Below are positions 26,658 to 37,039 of a stretch of 64,000 nt of DNA, one piece after another. Position 1 is the stretch's first letter. Each line of letters starts with the position of its first letter. Both the position numbers and the translations under genes were made by a program. The notes beneath the pieces were generated by a model. It saw only the letters and a program-made list of their open reading frames with translations, did no database searches and was not told the origin of the DNA. The DNA comes from Tateyamaria omphalii (GTDB lineage Bacteria > Pseudomonadota > Alphaproteobacteria > Rhodobacterales > Rhodobacteraceae), in assembly GCF_001969365.1 (NCBI RefSeq), contig NZ_CP019312.1, forward strand, positions 3,286,001 through 3,350,000. The letters are read 5' to 3'.

Positions 26658-29271
26658 CTTTCAGTTTGTAGATCAGGTCTAACGCTTCTCGTGGTGTGAG
26701 TTCGTCGGGGTGAACGGTTTCAAGCATCTCCAATGCGGGCGAGGCTTTGGTTTTTGTGGGGGCAGGCGGCGGCGTGGCGGAGAAGAGCGGCAGATCGTCG
26801 ATCAGTGTTTTCTGTGTGGCGCCCCCTTCACGCTCACCGGATTCCAGCGCATCCAAGACCACGCGCGCGCGTGTGATGACAGCGGGTGGCAGGCCAGCAA
26901 GTTGCGCGACTTGCACGCCATAGGATCGGTCCGCCGCGCCCCGCTTCACCTCGTGCAGAAAGATGACCTCGCCGTCCCATTCCTTGACCGAGACGGTTGC
27001 GTTTTCCACGCCGTCCAGCTTTCCGGCGAGCGCGGTCATCTCGTGATAGTGCGTCGCAAAAAGCGCGCGGGATTTGTTCACGTCGTGCAAGTGTTCCAGC
27101 GTGGCCCAGGCAATCGACAACCCGTCATAGGTTGCAGTGCCCCGACCGATCTCATCCAAAATCACCAGCGCGCGGTCATCGGCCTGGTTCAGGATGGCCG
27201 CGGTTTCCACCATCTCGACCATGAAGGTTGATCGCCCTCGGGCAAGGTCATCGGACGCGCCCACGCGACTGAAGATCTGGCTGACCAATCCGATATGCGC
27301 TGCCTGCGCCGGGACAAAACTGCCCATCTGGGCGAGGATCGCGATCAACGCGTTTTGCCGCAGAAATGTCGACTTACCCGACATGTTCGGACCGGTCAGA
27401 AGCCAGACCGCTGCGCCACCTTCCGCATTCAGTTCGCAGTCATTTGCAATGAACGGCGTGCCGCCCTGCTGGGACAGCGCGTGTTCGACCACGGGATGCC
27501 GGCCGCCGGTGATGTCAACGCTGCGCGATGTGTCGAGGTGCGGTTTGCACCAATCCTGAGCGGTGGCCAACGTCGCCAAACCGACGGACAGGTCGATCTC
27601 TGCAAGAGCATTCGCGGTTTGGCTGATAAGCGCGGCATTATCCAACACCAGAGACCTAAGCCCCTCGTAGAGACGCTTTTCAATCTCAAGCGCCCGGCTA
27701 CCTGCGTTCAGAATTTTGGTTTCGAGGTCGGACAGGTCAACGGTCGTGAATCGGATTTGGTTCGCGGTCGTTTGCCGGTGGATAAACGTCTCATTCAGCG
27801 GCGGCGACATCATCTTGTCGGCGTGGGTCGTTGTGACTTCGATAAAGTATCCAAGCACGTTGTTGTGCTTGATTTTCAGTGATTGCACCCCGGATTGCGT
27901 CGCATAGTCCTGCTGCATCTTTGCGATGACGGACCGCCCCTCGTCCCGCAGCTGCCGCGCTTCGTCCAATTCCGGCTCACAGCCCGCAGCAATGAACCCG
28001 CCATCGCGTGCAAGGAGCGGCGGTTCAGCCACAAGGTCATGTTCCAAGCGGTCGATCAGGTCCCCATGTCCTGAAAGATCGCGGAACGCACGCGCCAGTA
28101 GATCAGGCAGGGTGTCCGGTTGCGCGTCGAACAGGGCTTGCGCCTGACCCAGTCCGTTGCGCAGCGCGGCGAGGTCGCGCGGGCCGCCGCGGTCCAGTGA
28201 TAACCGCGACAAGGCGCGGTCCATATCCGGCACGCGTTTCAAGGCATCCCGAACTGCGGATGTAAAATCAGGGTTTTCAACGCTGTATTCCACAGCGTCC
28301 GAACGTGCCGAAATCGTCTCTAACACGCGGGAAGGCGATGCAAGTCGCCGTTCCAGAAGTCTTGCACCTGCAGCTGTCGCTGTTCGGTCGATCACGGACA
28401 GCAGTGATCCACTGCGCCCGCCAGACAATGCGGATGTCAGTTCGAGATTGCGGCGTGTTGCGGCATCAATCTGAACCGTCCGCGCCTGCACCTCTTGCCT
28501 GGGTGGGCGAAGAAGGGGCAGTTTGCCCTTCTGCGTGATTTCCAGGTATTCCACCAATGCGCCCATCGCGCCGACCTCGGCCCGTGTAAAGGTGCCAAAG
28601 GCCTCCAGCGTCTTCACCCCGAACAAGGTGCCCAGCCGTTCCGCGCCTGCCGTGCTGTCAAATGCGGCACCGCCCAAGGTCGAGATTGAGATCCCGAAGT
28701 CTTCGACCACGGGCCGCAGGTCTGCTTCCTTGGCGTCCGTCACGATCAACTCCGATGGTGCCAGCCGCGCCAATTCAGGCCCTAACAGAGGCATATCAAG
28801 CGACATGACCGAAAAAGCACCGGTGGAGATATCGACCCAGGCCAGCGCCCCTTCGCTTCGCACATCGGCGAAAGCGGCGAGGAAGTTGTGCCTTCGCGCT
28901 TCCAATAGCGTGTCTTCGGTCAACGTGCCTGGCGTGACAAGGCGCACAACATCGCGCTTGACGACCGACTTGGACCCACGCTTTTTTGCTTCCGCCGGAC
29001 TTTCCATCTGTTCGCAGACGGCAACGCGAAACCCTTTGCGGATCAGCGTCAGCAGGTAACCTTCGGCGGCATGAACCGGCACGCCACACATCGGAATGTC
29101 TGCGCCGTCGTGCTTGCCGCGTTTTGTCAGGGCAATGTCCAAAGCCTCGGCCGCGGCGACGGCATCGTCAAAGAACATCTCGTAGAAATCGCCCATGCGA
29201 TAGAACAGAAGCGCGCCGGGATGCGCCTCCTTTATCTCGAGATATTGCGCCATCATCGGCGTGACTGACAT
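26641..29271 (-). CDS. mutS: DNA mismatch repair protein MutS
   Basis: Recognises mismatches and starts repair; 876 residues. The ATG at 29271 (GGGGGAAT upstream) gives MSVTPMMAQYLEIK, with the mismatch-contact motif GDFYEMF starting near residue 27. The connector, lever and clamp regions follow. The ATPase has Walker A GPNMSGKS at 627-634, Walker B LVILDEIGRGT and the signature FATHYHEMT. The C-terminal helix-turn-helix (LTPREALDLIYKLK) is kept. It is divergent from maeB. Confidence 0.96.
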   Translation of the reverse strand: MSVTPMMAQYLEIKEAHPGALLFYRMGDFYEMFFDDAVAAAEALDIALTKRGKHDGADIPMCGVPVHAAEGYLLTLIRKGFRVAVCEQMESPAEAKKRGSKSVVKRDVVRLVTPGTLTEDTLLEARRHNFLAAFADVRSEGALAWVDISTGAFSVMSLDMPLLGPELARLAPSELIVTDAKEADLRPVVEDFGISISTLGGAAFDSTAGAERLGTLFGVKTLEAFGTFTRAEVGAMGALVEYLEITQKGKLPLLRPPRQEVQARTVQIDAATRRNLELTSALSGGRSGSLLSVIDRTATAAGARLLERRLASPSRVLETISARSDAVEYSVENPDFTSAVRDALKRVPDMDRALSRLSLDRGGPRDLAALRNGLGQAQALFDAQPDTLPDLLARAFRDLSGHGDLIDRLEHDLVAEPPLLARDGGFIAAGCEPELDEARQLRDEGRSVIAKMQQDYATQSGVQSLKIKHNNVLGYFIEVTTTHADKMMSPPLNETFIHRQTTANQIRFTTVDLSDLETKILNAGSRALEIEKRLYEGLRSLVLDNAALISQTANALAEIDLSVGLATLATAQDWCKPHLDTSRSVDITGGRHPVVEHALSQQGGTPFIANDCELNAEGGAAVWLLTGPNMSGKSTFLRQNALIAILAQMGSFVPAQAAHIGLVSQIFSRVGASDDLARGRSTFMVEMVETAAILNQADDRALVILDEIGRGTATYDGLSIAWATLEHLHDVNKSRALFATHYHEMTALAGKLDGVENATVSVKEWDGEVIFLHEVKRGAADRSYGVQVAQLAGLPPAVITRARVVLDALESGEREGGATQKTLIDDLPLFSATPPPAPTKTKASPALEMLETVHPDELTPREALDLIYKLKDAAKS

Positions 29272-29392
29272 GATATTCCCCCGTTTGTCGCGCGACATTA
29301 CAAACGCTCTGGGCCGAGTAAAAGCCAAAGTCGATTGAGGCGCGGAACCTGGCACGCTAAGAGGCCATGGTGCGACGGGAGGACAATCGCAG

Positions 29393-31648
29393 ATGAGCAA
29401 GACAAAGGTGACGGCAGAAGAAGCCCTCGCGTTTCACATGGAACCCACACCCGGCAAGTTTGAGATCCAGGCCACCGTGCCGATGACGACACAACGGGAT
29501 CTGAGCCTTGCCTACAGCCCCGGCGTGGCGGTCCCCTGCGAGGCAATCGCTGAAAACCCCGAAACGGCTTATGACTACACCAACAAGGGCAACCTTGTGG
29601 CCGTGATTTCGAACGGTACTGCCGTGCTGGGCTTGGGCAACCTCGGCGCACTCGGCTCCAAGCCGGTGATGGAGGGTAAGTCGGTCCTGTTCAAACGGTT
29701 CGCCGACGTGAATTCCATCGACATCGAACTGGATACCGAAGATCCCGATGCCTTCTGTCAGGCGGTCCGGCTGATGGGCCCGACTTTTGGCGGTATCAAC
29801 CTCGAAGACATCAAGGCACCCGAATGCTTCATCATTGAACAGCGTTTGAAGGAAGAGATGGATATCCCGGTCTTCCATGATGACCAGCACGGCACGGCTG
29901 TGATCTGTGCGGCGGGGTTGATCAACGCGCTGCATATCTCGGGGAAAAAGATCGAAGATGTGAAGATCGTTCTGAACGGGGCAGGGGCCGCGGGCATCGC
30001 GTGTATCGAATTGCTCAAGGCCATGGGAGCGCGGCACGACAATTGCATCATCTGCGATACCAAAGGCGTTATCTATCAGGGCCGTACCGAAGGCATGAAC
30101 CAGTGGAAGTCGGCCCATGCGGTCAAGACCGAGCTGCGCAGCCTTGAAGAGGCGATGAAGGGCGCGGACGTGTTCCTGGGCGTGTCGGTCAAGGGGGCCG
30201 TGACGCCCGCGATGGTCGAAAGCATGGGCGACAACCCGGTGATCTTTGCAATGGCGAATCCCGATCCCGAGATCACGCCGGAAGAAGCGCATGAGGTGCG
30301 GATGGATGCCATTGTTGCGACCGGACGCAGTGACTATCCAAACCAGGTCAATAACGTGCTCGGGTTTCCTTACCTTTTCCGCGGTGCGCTCGACATCAAC
30401 GCGCGCGCCATCAATGACGAAATGAAGATTGCCTGCGCCCATGCGCTTGCCGCTCTTGCGCGCGAGGATGTGCCGGATGAGGTCGCGCTGGCCTATGGAA
30501 AGTCACTGTCGTTTGGGCGCGACTACATCATTCCAACACCGTTTGACCCGCGTCTGATCCACCGCATTCCGCCAGCTGTGGCAAGGGCGGGGATGGATAC
30601 GGGCGCCGCCCGTCGCCCGATCATTGACATGGACGCCTATGAGCTGAGCCTGAAGTCCCGGATGGATCCGACGGCGAGCATCCTGACCGGCATCAACGCC
30701 CGCGCCCGCGCCGCCCAGGCCCGCATGATCTTTGCCGAAGGCGATGATCCGCGTGTTTTGCGAGCAGCGGTCATGTATCAGCGCAACGGTTTTGGCAAAG
30801 CGCTTGTGGTGGGGCGACAGGACGACGTGAGGGACAAGCTGGAGCAAGCTGGGCTTGATGATGCCGTGCGCGAACTTGAGGTTGTCAACGCCGCAAACAC
30901 CACGCATCTTGATGTCTACAAATCGCATCTCTATGAGCGTTTGAACCGGCGCGGTTTTGACCGTCAGGACATCCACCGTCTTGCGGCTCGCGATCGCCAC
31001 GTCTTTGCCGCGCTTATGCTTGCGCACGGTCACGGTGATGGCATCGTCACCGGTGCGACCCGCAAATCTGCGCACGTATTGGACCGTGTTGGGCATGTCT
31101 TTGACGTTCAGCCGAAAAGCAAGACGGCTGGGATTACGGCTCTGATCCAAAAGGGCCGCATTGTGTTCATGGCAGACACGCTTGTGCATGAATGGCCGGA
31201 TGAAGAGGATTTGGCTGATATCGCGGAGCAGGCGGCGACAGTAGCGCGTAACATGGGACTGGAGCCGCGCGTGGCTTTTGTCAGTTTTTCTACCTTTGGG
31301 TATCCGGTGTCCGAACGGGCCGAGAAGATGCGCAAGGCGCCGCTTGTTTTGGATGCACGCGGTGTGGATTTTGAGTATGAGGGCGAGATGACTGTCGATG
31401 TCGCTTTGAATGCAACGGCCCAAGCGGCTTATCCGTTCTCGCGCCTTACCGGTCCTGCCAACATCCTGGTGGTGCCGGCACGGCACTCCGCCAGCATTTC
31501 CGTCAAGCTGATGCAGGAAATGGGCGGTGCCACGGTTATTGGTCCCATCCTTGCTGGTGTCGGTGGGTCGATCCAGATCTGTTCGGCCGTTTCAACCGCG
31601 AATGACATTCTGAACATGGCCGTCCTTGCCGCATGCAAGGTGGGCTGA
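29393..31648 (+). CDS. maeB: NADP-dependent malic enzyme with phosphotransacetylase-like domain (MaeB)
   Basis: Oxidative decarboxylation of malate to pyruvate with NADPH production. It is 751 residues with two parts: the malic enzyme N and NAD-binding domains (about 1-425), with [40 protein letters not shown] and [13 protein letters not shown]; and a C-terminal phosphate acetyltransferase-like domain (about 430-751) known to be regulatory in hybrid malic enzymes. The stop overlaps the ATG of the next gene by one base. Confidence 0.95.
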   Translation: MSKTKVTAEEALAFHMEPTPGKFEIQATVPMTTQRDLSLAYSPGVAVPCEAIAENPETAYDYTNKGNLVAVISNGTAVLGLGNLGALGSKPVMEGKSVLFKRFADVNSIDIELDTEDPDAFCQAVRLMGPTFGGINLEDIKAPECFIIEQRLKEEMDIPVFHDDQHGTAVICAAGLINALHISGKKIEDVKIVLNGAGAAGIACIELLKAMGARHDNCIICDTKGVIYQGRTEGMNQWKSAHAVKTELRSLEEAMKGADVFLGVSVKGAVTPAMVESMGDNPVIFAMANPDPEITPEEAHEVRMDAIVATGRSDYPNQVNNVLGFPYLFRGALDINARAINDEMKIACAHALAALAREDVPDEVALAYGKSLSFGRDYIIPTPFDPRLIHRIPPAVARAGMDTGAARRPIIDMDAYELSLKSRMDPTASILTGINARARAAQARMIFAEGDDPRVLRAAVMYQRNGFGKALVVGRQDDVRDKLEQAGLDDAVRELEVVNAANTTHLDVYKSHLYERLNRRGFDRQDIHRLAARDRHVFAALMLAHGHGDGIVTGATRKSAHVLDRVGHVFDVQPKSKTAGITALIQKGRIVFMADTLVHEWPDEEDLADIAEQAATVARNMGLEPRVAFVSFSTFGYPVSERAEKMRKAPLVLDARGVDFEYEGEMTVDVALNATAQAAYPFSRLTGPANILVVPARHSASISVKLMQEMGGATVIGPILAGVGGSIQICSAVSTANDILNMAVLAACKVG

Positions 31649-32523
31649 TGGCGGTCTGGAACCTCGGCTCGATCAATATCGACAACGTCTACCGCGTACC
31701 GCATCTGCCCGCGGCGGGCGAGACTTTGGCCGCGACCCAGTTCAGCCAGGGTCTGGGCGGGAAAGGCGCCAACATGTCCGTGGCAATTGCCCGCGCCGCC
31801 GCGCGCGTCGCGCATATCGGCGCGGTTGGCAAAGACGGCGCATGGACGGTCGAGCGATTGATGGAATACGGCGTGGACACCCGCCCCATCCAAGTGATGC
31901 CTGATCAGGCAACTGGCCATGCAAACATTGCGGTGGCCCGTGATGGCGAAAACCAAATTGTGTTGTTTTCCGGCTCTAACAAGGCCATTTCGGCATCATC
32001 TGTTGGCTCGGCCCTGACCGAAGCGTCACCTGGCGACACGTTTCTGACGCAGAACGAAACAAATGGTCAACGAGAAGCCGCGGAGATGGCCAGGCAGCTT
32101 GGGTTGCGCGTTGTCTATGCTGCCGCACCCTTTGATGCGGAAGCGGTGCGCGATGTTCTTCACCTTGTCGATTTGCTGGTCCTGAACCAGGTAGAGGCCG
32201 AACAACTCGAGGATGCGCTGGGCAAACCCGTTCATGCGCTGGGCATCGACAACGTTGTTGTGACGCTTGGGTCAGACGGATGCCGTTGGTTGAATGGATC
32301 CGGGACGGAAACGCGTGTGCCTGCGATCGAGGTCGTAACGGTGGATACCACCGGGGCGGGCGATACCTTCACCGGTTACCTTGTCGCCGGATTGGATCGC
32401 GGACTGCCCATACGGCAGGCGCTGGACCTGGCAACGCAAGCCTCTGCGCTGATGGTGACCCGGTTGGGTACGGCTGATGTGATCCCCGATCTGAAAGAGA
32501 TTGAGGACGCAAAGCTGGGCTAG
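31648..32523 (+). CDS. PfkB-family carbohydrate kinase (ribokinase-like)
   Basis: A 291-residue sugar kinase. The ATG at 31648 shares one base with the maeB stop (TGATG). The N-terminal PfkB motif GLGGKGANMSVA lies near residue 35 and the C-terminal motif DTTGAGDTFTGY with the catalytic aspartate near residue 235. These are closest in style to ribokinase. No sugar transporter or catabolic gene lies beside it, so the substrate is uncertain; linkage to malic enzyme suggests a central carbon role only weakly. Confidence 0.85.
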   Translation: MAVWNLGSINIDNVYRVPHLPAAGETLAATQFSQGLGGKGANMSVAIARAAARVAHIGAVGKDGAWTVERLMEYGVDTRPIQVMPDQATGHANIAVARDGENQIVLFSGSNKAISASSVGSALTEASPGDTFLTQNETNGQREAAEMARQLGLRVVYAAAPFDAEAVRDVLHLVDLLVLNQVEAEQLEDALGKPVHALGIDNVVVTLGSDGCRWLNGSGTETRVPAIEVVTVDTTGAGDTFTGYLVAGLDRGLPIRQALDLATQASALMVTRLGTADVIPDLKEIEDAKLG

Positions 32524-33179
32524 CTGCCTGCAAGCGGCGCTGCATCCCCCCACAGCTGGCGGACCCTTTCATCCCGACCGCATGCCTCGCGATACGCTTT
32601 GTATGCATTGGCTTTGGACTTCGGTCCAAACCGGGTGAGGATCAGGCCGGACTGCTTGTAGTAGTCCTGATGGTAGCCGTCTGCCGGGTAAAACTCAGAT
32701 GCGCCCAAGATCGGCGTTACAACGGATTGACCTAGATCAGACTGCGCTTTGGCCTTTGCCTGTTCGGCAGCTGATTTTTGGTTCGGAGTGGCGAAGATCG
32801 CCGTTCGATAACTCTCACCACGGTCGCAGAACTGGCCGCCCGCGTCGGTCGGATCGACGGAGCGAAAAAACAGATCGTACAGGGTGCCAGCGGACACTTT
32901 GGTGGGATCGTACGTAATCTGGACGACCTCGTAGTGACCCGTTCCGCCGTTGACGACTTGCCGATAGGTTGGATTTGCAATGGTTCCCCCGGCGAATCCC
33001 GATACGGCCTCGGTCACGCCGTTCACCTTTTCAAAATCTGCTTCGACGCACCAGAAACAGCCACCGGCAACGGTGATCGTCTCAAGTTGCTGGGCGTGGC
33101 CAGTCTTGGCCTGCGCGAAAAATCCCAGGGCAATCATCAGACCAAGGGATACCGTTTTAATCGTGCGAGCGGATGTCAT
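32520..33179 (-). CDS. msrA: Exported peptide-methionine (S)-S-oxide reductase MsrA
   Basis: Repairs oxidised methionine in proteins; 219 residues. A Sec-type signal peptide (SLGLMIALGFFAQAKTGHAQ, cleavage near 29-30) directs it to the periplasm. The catalytic cysteine is C41 in GGCFWC. The GHYEVVQITYDP and FFRSVDPTDAGGQFCDRGESYRTAIF stretches are canonical. The C-terminal ACGRDERVRQLWG may supply a resolving cysteine. It converges with the kinase gene, overlapping by 4 bases. Confidence 0.93.
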   Translation of the reverse strand: MTSARTIKTVSLGLMIALGFFAQAKTGHAQQLETITVAGGCFWCVEADFEKVNGVTEAVSGFAGGTIANPTYRQVVNGGTGHYEVVQITYDPTKVSAGTLYDLFFRSVDPTDAGGQFCDRGESYRTAIFATPNQKSAAEQAKAKAQSDLGQSVVTPILGASEFYPADGYHQDYYKQSGLILTRFGPKSKANAYKAYREACGRDERVRQLWGDAAPLAGS

Positions 33180-33302
33180 GGCGCTTCCTCCTCTGTCATG
33201 GCCAAACTAACCGGAAGAAACACACGCTCAACTCACAGGACAGAGAGGTCGCGCAAGCGTGAGATTGTTTACGATCCGAGCGCGGCTGCATAGCGTTGTG
33301 CC

Positions 33303-34007
33303 ATGACGATACGTATTGCCATGTGGTCCGGACCACGGAACCTGTCGACGGCCATGATGTACAGCTTTGCTGCACGCGGTGATAGCCGCGTGGTGGACGA
33401 GCCGTTCTATGCCGCGTACCTAGCCGCAACCGGCACGGATCACCCGATGCGGGATAAGGTTTTGTCGGCGCAGGACCAGGACCCGGATAGAGTGGCAAAA
33501 TCGCTGGTTTCGCCCGTGTCAGAGCCTGTTTTCTACCAAAAACACATGACACACCACATGCTGCGCGATTGGAATTCCGATTGGATGCGCAGGGTAAAAC
33601 ATGTCTTTCTTATCCGCCATCCCGCGCGCGTCGTGTCGAGCTACGCGCGCAAAAGACAAGCCCCGGTGCTATCGGATTTGGGGTTTAGTCAACAGGTAGA
33701 CATCTTTGATCATGTCGGCGGGGGTGTCGTTGTGGACTCCAGCGATATCCGCGCCAATCCGGCCGAAATGTTACAAAAGCTCTGCGATGCAATCGGCATT
33801 CCGTGGACGACCAACATGCTTTCGTGGCCGGCGGGCGGACATCCGGCTGACGGTGTTTGGGCCGCGCATTGGTACAACGCGGTCCATGCTTCTACCAGAT
33901 TTGACGCCGCCGAGGGTCCGTTGCCAGAATTGAAAGGGGCGTACGCCGATTTGGCGAATGCGGCGATGCCCAATTACGAGGCGCTCGCCGCACACAAGAT
34001 TACTTGA
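33303..34007 (+). CDS. Sulfotransferase-like protein
   Basis: A 234-residue protein with the PAPS sulfotransferase pattern: a 5'-phosphosulfate loop-like [11 protein letters not shown] at residues 9-19 and a 3'-phosphate-binding-like [13 protein letters not shown] near 103-115. Proteins of this kind in alphaproteobacteria are often annotated as sulfotransferase-family or branched-chain aminotransferase-associated. It has no sulfate-activation gene beside it, so function is open. The last 8 bases overlap the end of argG. Confidence 0.72.
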   Translation: MTIRIAMWSGPRNLSTAMMYSFAARGDSRVVDEPFYAAYLAATGTDHPMRDKVLSAQDQDPDRVAKSLVSPVSEPVFYQKHMTHHMLRDWNSDWMRRVKHVFLIRHPARVVSSYARKRQAPVLSDLGFSQQVDIFDHVGGGVVVDSSDIRANPAEMLQKLCDAIGIPWTTNMLSWPAGGHPADGVWAAHWYNAVHASTRFDAAEGPLPELKGAYADLANAAMPNYEALAAHKIT

Positions 34008-35217
34008 GCCGCCGATCTCGTGCGGCAAGCAGTTTCAGACGCAAGGCATTCAATTGAATGAACCCTGCCGCGTCTTTCTGGTCGTAGGCACCCGCGTCGT
34101 CCTCGAACGTCACATGCGCCTCGGAATAAAGAGAGTGATCTGACCAGCGCCCGACCGTGCGTGCCAACCCTTTGTAGAGTTTCAAGCGGACGGTCCCTGT
34201 CACATGATCCTGACTTTTGTCGATCAGGGCTTGAAGCATTTCGCGTTCGGGCGAGAACCAAAACCCATTGTAGATCAGTTCGGCATAGCGCGGCATCAAT
34301 TCATCCTTGAGATGTGCCGCACCCCGGTCCAGCGTGATCTGCTCGATCCCGCGATGGGCCTCCAGCAGGATGGTGCCGCCGGGCGTTTCATAAATGCCGC
34401 GAGACTTCATGCCGACGAAACGCCCTTCAACCAGATCCAGACGTCCAATGCCGTGCTTGCCGCCCAACTCGTTCAGCTTGGTCAGAACAGTGGCCGGAGA
34501 CATGGTTTCCTCATTGATAGAGACTGCATCGCCCTTTTCGAACCCGATTTCGATGTATTCGGGTGTGTCCGGCGCATCCTCGGGATTGACCGTCCGCTGA
34601 TACACGTAATCCGGCGCATCCTCGGCCGGATCCTCCAGCACTTTGCCTTCGGACGATGTGTGCAGCAGGTTTGCATCCACGCTAAAGGGCGCCTCGCCGC
34701 GCTTGTCCCTTGCGATCGGGATCTGGTTCTTTTCGGCAAAGTCGATCAGTTTGGTCCGGCTCGACAGGTCCCACTCGCGCCAGGGCGCGATCACCTTGAT
34801 GTCTGGGTTAAGCGCATAGGCGGCCAACTCGAACCGCACCTGATCGTTGCCCTTGCCGGTTGCACCATGAGCGACTGCGTCGGCCCCTTCCGCGGCCGCA
34901 ATCTCAACCAGACGCTTGGAAATCAGCGGGCGGGCGATGGAGGTGCCGAGCAGATACAGCCCCTCGTAAAGCGCGTTGGCGCGGAACATCGGGAAGACGA
35001 AATCACGCACGAACTCTTCGCGCAGATCCTCGATGTAGATTGAGGTCGCGCCCATCATTTCGGCTTTCTTGCGGGCAGGCTCCAACTCCTCACCCTGGCC
35101 CAGATCGGCGGTGAAGGTCACAACCTCACACCCGTATTCTGTTTGCAGCCATTTCAGGATGATCGAAGTGTCGAGGCCGCCGGAATAGGCCAGCACAACT
35201 TTCTTGGGTGCGCTCAT
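34000..35217 (-). CDS. argG: Argininosuccinate synthase
   Basis: Joins citrulline and aspartate in arginine synthesis; 405 residues. The PP-loop motif SGGLDTS is at 12-18, with the family stretches [16 protein letters not shown] near 120 and [17 protein letters not shown] in the C-terminal part. The start ATG at 35217 is directly before the VVLAYSGG strand, as in other ArgG proteins. It is divergent from ilvA with a 117-base gap. Another arginine gene, argJ, lies at the right end of the window. Confidence 0.97.
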   Translation of the reverse strand: MSAPKKVVLAYSGGLDTSIILKWLQTEYGCEVVTFTADLGQGEELEPARKKAEMMGATSIYIEDLREEFVRDFVFPMFRANALYEGLYLLGTSIARPLISKRLVEIAAAEGADAVAHGATGKGNDQVRFELAAYALNPDIKVIAPWREWDLSSRTKLIDFAEKNQIPIARDKRGEAPFSVDANLLHTSSEGKVLEDPAEDAPDYVYQRTVNPEDAPDTPEYIEIGFEKGDAVSINEETMSPATVLTKLNELGGKHGIGRLDLVEGRFVGMKSRGIYETPGGTILLEAHRGIEQITLDRGAAHLKDELMPRYAELIYNGFWFSPEREMLQALIDKSQDHVTGTVRLKLYKGLARTVGRWSDHSLYSEAHVTFEDDAGAYDQKDAAGFIQLNALRLKLLAARDRRLK

Positions 35218-35334
35218 CGTCAGTCTTCCCTTGCAAGAGTTGGGTGCCGATAGCCGTTTTGGCGCACAGGGGCAAGATTGACCCGTGATGGCCGCGCCGC
35301 TAGGTCAATAGGATTGCCGCAAAGGGGTGAATGA

Positions 35335-36561
35335 ATGAGCTTTCAGGACGATGCGCGCGCGGGGGAACAGGCCATGCGCGCGGTTTTTCCGCCAACGCCC
35401 CTGCTTCGAAACCAGGTTTTGTCCGAGCGCTACAAGGCCGACATCTTGCTCAAGCGTGAGGACCTGAGCCCGGTGCGATCCTACAAGCTGCGCGGTGCGT
35501 TCAATGCGATGCGCAAGGTGATGACCGATGGCGCGGTTTTTGTCTGTGCCAGCGCAGGCAATCATGCGCAGGGCGTTGCGTTCATGTGCAAGCATTTCGG
35601 GGTGCACGGCGTGATCTTTATGCCGGTCACGACACCGCAGCAGAAGGTTATGAAAACCCAGATGTTTGGAGGTGATCACGTCGAGGTGCGGCTGATCGGT
35701 GACTATTTCGACGATACGCTGGCGTCGGCCCAATCGTTTTGTGCAGACGCGGGTGCGCATTTTCTCTCGCCCTTTGATGATGAGGACGTGATCGAAGGCC
35801 AGGCATCCGTCGCGGTTGAGATTGAAGCACAATTGGGCCGGGCGCCCGATCACATAATTCTGCCTGTTGGTGGCGGTGGCCTGTCGGCTGGCACGCGCAG
35901 CTACTTCGAAGATCGGGTCAGCTATACATTTGTGGAACCGTCAGGTGCCCCATCGCTTGCCCGTGCAATTGCCGCCGGTCAGCCTGTTGATGTCTCGCCC
36001 ATCAATACATTTGTGGACGGTGCTGCGGTGGCCACCATCGGGGCACGGACGTTCGCGCGATTGAAAATGGCAAGCCCTGAAGACGTGATCGACATTCCAG
36101 AAGATCGTATCTGCACGACGATCATCGACATGTTGAATGTCGAAGGGATCGTGCTTGAACCTGCTGGTGCGCTCGCCGTCGAGGCGCTGCGTGACGTCGC
36201 GGACATGATCGAAGGCAAGACCGTTGTGTGTGTCACTTCTGGTGGTAATTTCGATTTTGAACGTTTGCCCGAGGTCAAAGAACGTGCGCAGCGCTATTCA
36301 GGTGTGAAAAAGTATTTCATTCTGCGGATGCCGCAACGCCCCGGCGCGCTTAAGGATTTCCTGAGCATTCTTGGACCCGACGACGACATTGCGCGCTTTG
36401 AATATCTCAAGAAATCGGCGCGCAATTTCGGGTCTGTCCTGATTGGGATCGAGACGAAGCGCCCGGAAAACTTCGACCGCTTCCTGTCAGAACTGGACGC
36501 CGGCGGCTTTACCTATACCGACATCACCAATGACGAGACACTGGCGCAATTCGTGATCTAG
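35335..36561 (+). CDS. ilvA: Threonine ammonia-lyase (threonine deaminase)
   Basis: A 408-residue PLP enzyme converting threonine to 2-oxobutanoate for isoleucine synthesis. The PLP lysine is K51 in RSYKLRGAF and the phosphate loop is PVGGGGLSAG near 183. The C-terminal 80 residues form a single ACT-like regulatory domain (VKKYFILRMPQRPGALKDFL). The ATG at 35335 has AGGGG at 35322-35326. An inverted repeat ATTGACC/GGTCAAT lies 25-58 bases upstream. It overlaps the convergent Hpt gene by 4 bases. Confidence 0.93.
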   Translation: MSFQDDARAGEQAMRAVFPPTPLLRNQVLSERYKADILLKREDLSPVRSYKLRGAFNAMRKVMTDGAVFVCASAGNHAQGVAFMCKHFGVHGVIFMPVTTPQQKVMKTQMFGGDHVEVRLIGDYFDDTLASAQSFCADAGAHFLSPFDDEDVIEGQASVAVEIEAQLGRAPDHIILPVGGGGLSAGTRSYFEDRVSYTFVEPSGAPSLARAIAAGQPVDVSPINTFVDGAAVATIGARTFARLKMASPEDVIDIPEDRICTTIIDMLNVEGIVLEPAGALAVEALRDVADMIEGKTVVCVTSGGNFDFERLPEVKERAQRYSGVKKYFILRMPQRPGALKDFLSILGPDDDIARFEYLKKSARNFGSVLIGIETKRPENFDRFLSELDAGGFTYTDITNDETLAQFVI

Positions 36562-36890
36562 GCGGCTTGGCCCGCCGCCAGGCCTGACGTAAACGCGGTT
36601 TTTGAGGCATCAAAGCTGTCCAGAATTCTAGGCACGTCCACCTCTGCGGCTTTGCCTCTGGCGGACAGCGCCTCTCCTTTGTGACAAAGGGTCGAAAACT
36701 CGGTAAAGCCCAGGTTGAGCGCGCTGCCCTTCAGCGCGTGCAGGTCTTCTTCCAACCGTGACAGGTCGGGCCCATCACGCAAGGAGCTGATGATTTCTGT
36801 CACCTCTTCGATGAACAGCGGAACGACCTCTTCAAAGTCCTCTTCGCCGATTTCTGCGCGTAAGGTGCTGACGCGTTCCCAATCAATCAT
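36558..36890 (-). CDS. Histidine phosphotransfer (Hpt) domain protein
   Basis: A 110-residue single-domain Hpt protein. The phosphoacceptor is H51 in DLHALKGSALNLGF, with the expected K and G positions of the Hpt helix. It carries no kinase or receiver domain. It is divergent from the response-regulator phosphatase gene with 149 bases between, and this suggests that the two form a phosphorelay step. The cognate hybrid kinase is not in the window. Confidence 0.88.
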   Translation of the reverse strand: MIDWERVSTLRAEIGEEDFEEVVPLFIEEVTEIISSLRDGPDLSRLEEDLHALKGSALNLGFTEFSTLCHKGEALSARGKAAEVDVPRILDSFDASKTAFTSGLAAGQAA

Positions 36891-37039
36891 GGCTGTCTCC
36901 GATCACTATGGGTGTGTTTCAGCACAGGTGCAGTTAACGAAAAGTGACTATTAAAGGTTTACGTAAACTCCGTTCCAGCTTCACCACGTGTTAAGCGGCT
37001 CGACCTATCAAACGGCGGAGCAGTTGGAATACGCGGTAC

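Noticed and set aside
29428..29444. A parS-like sequence near the start of maeB
   Set aside because: At least four mismatches to the 16-mer, including the centre.
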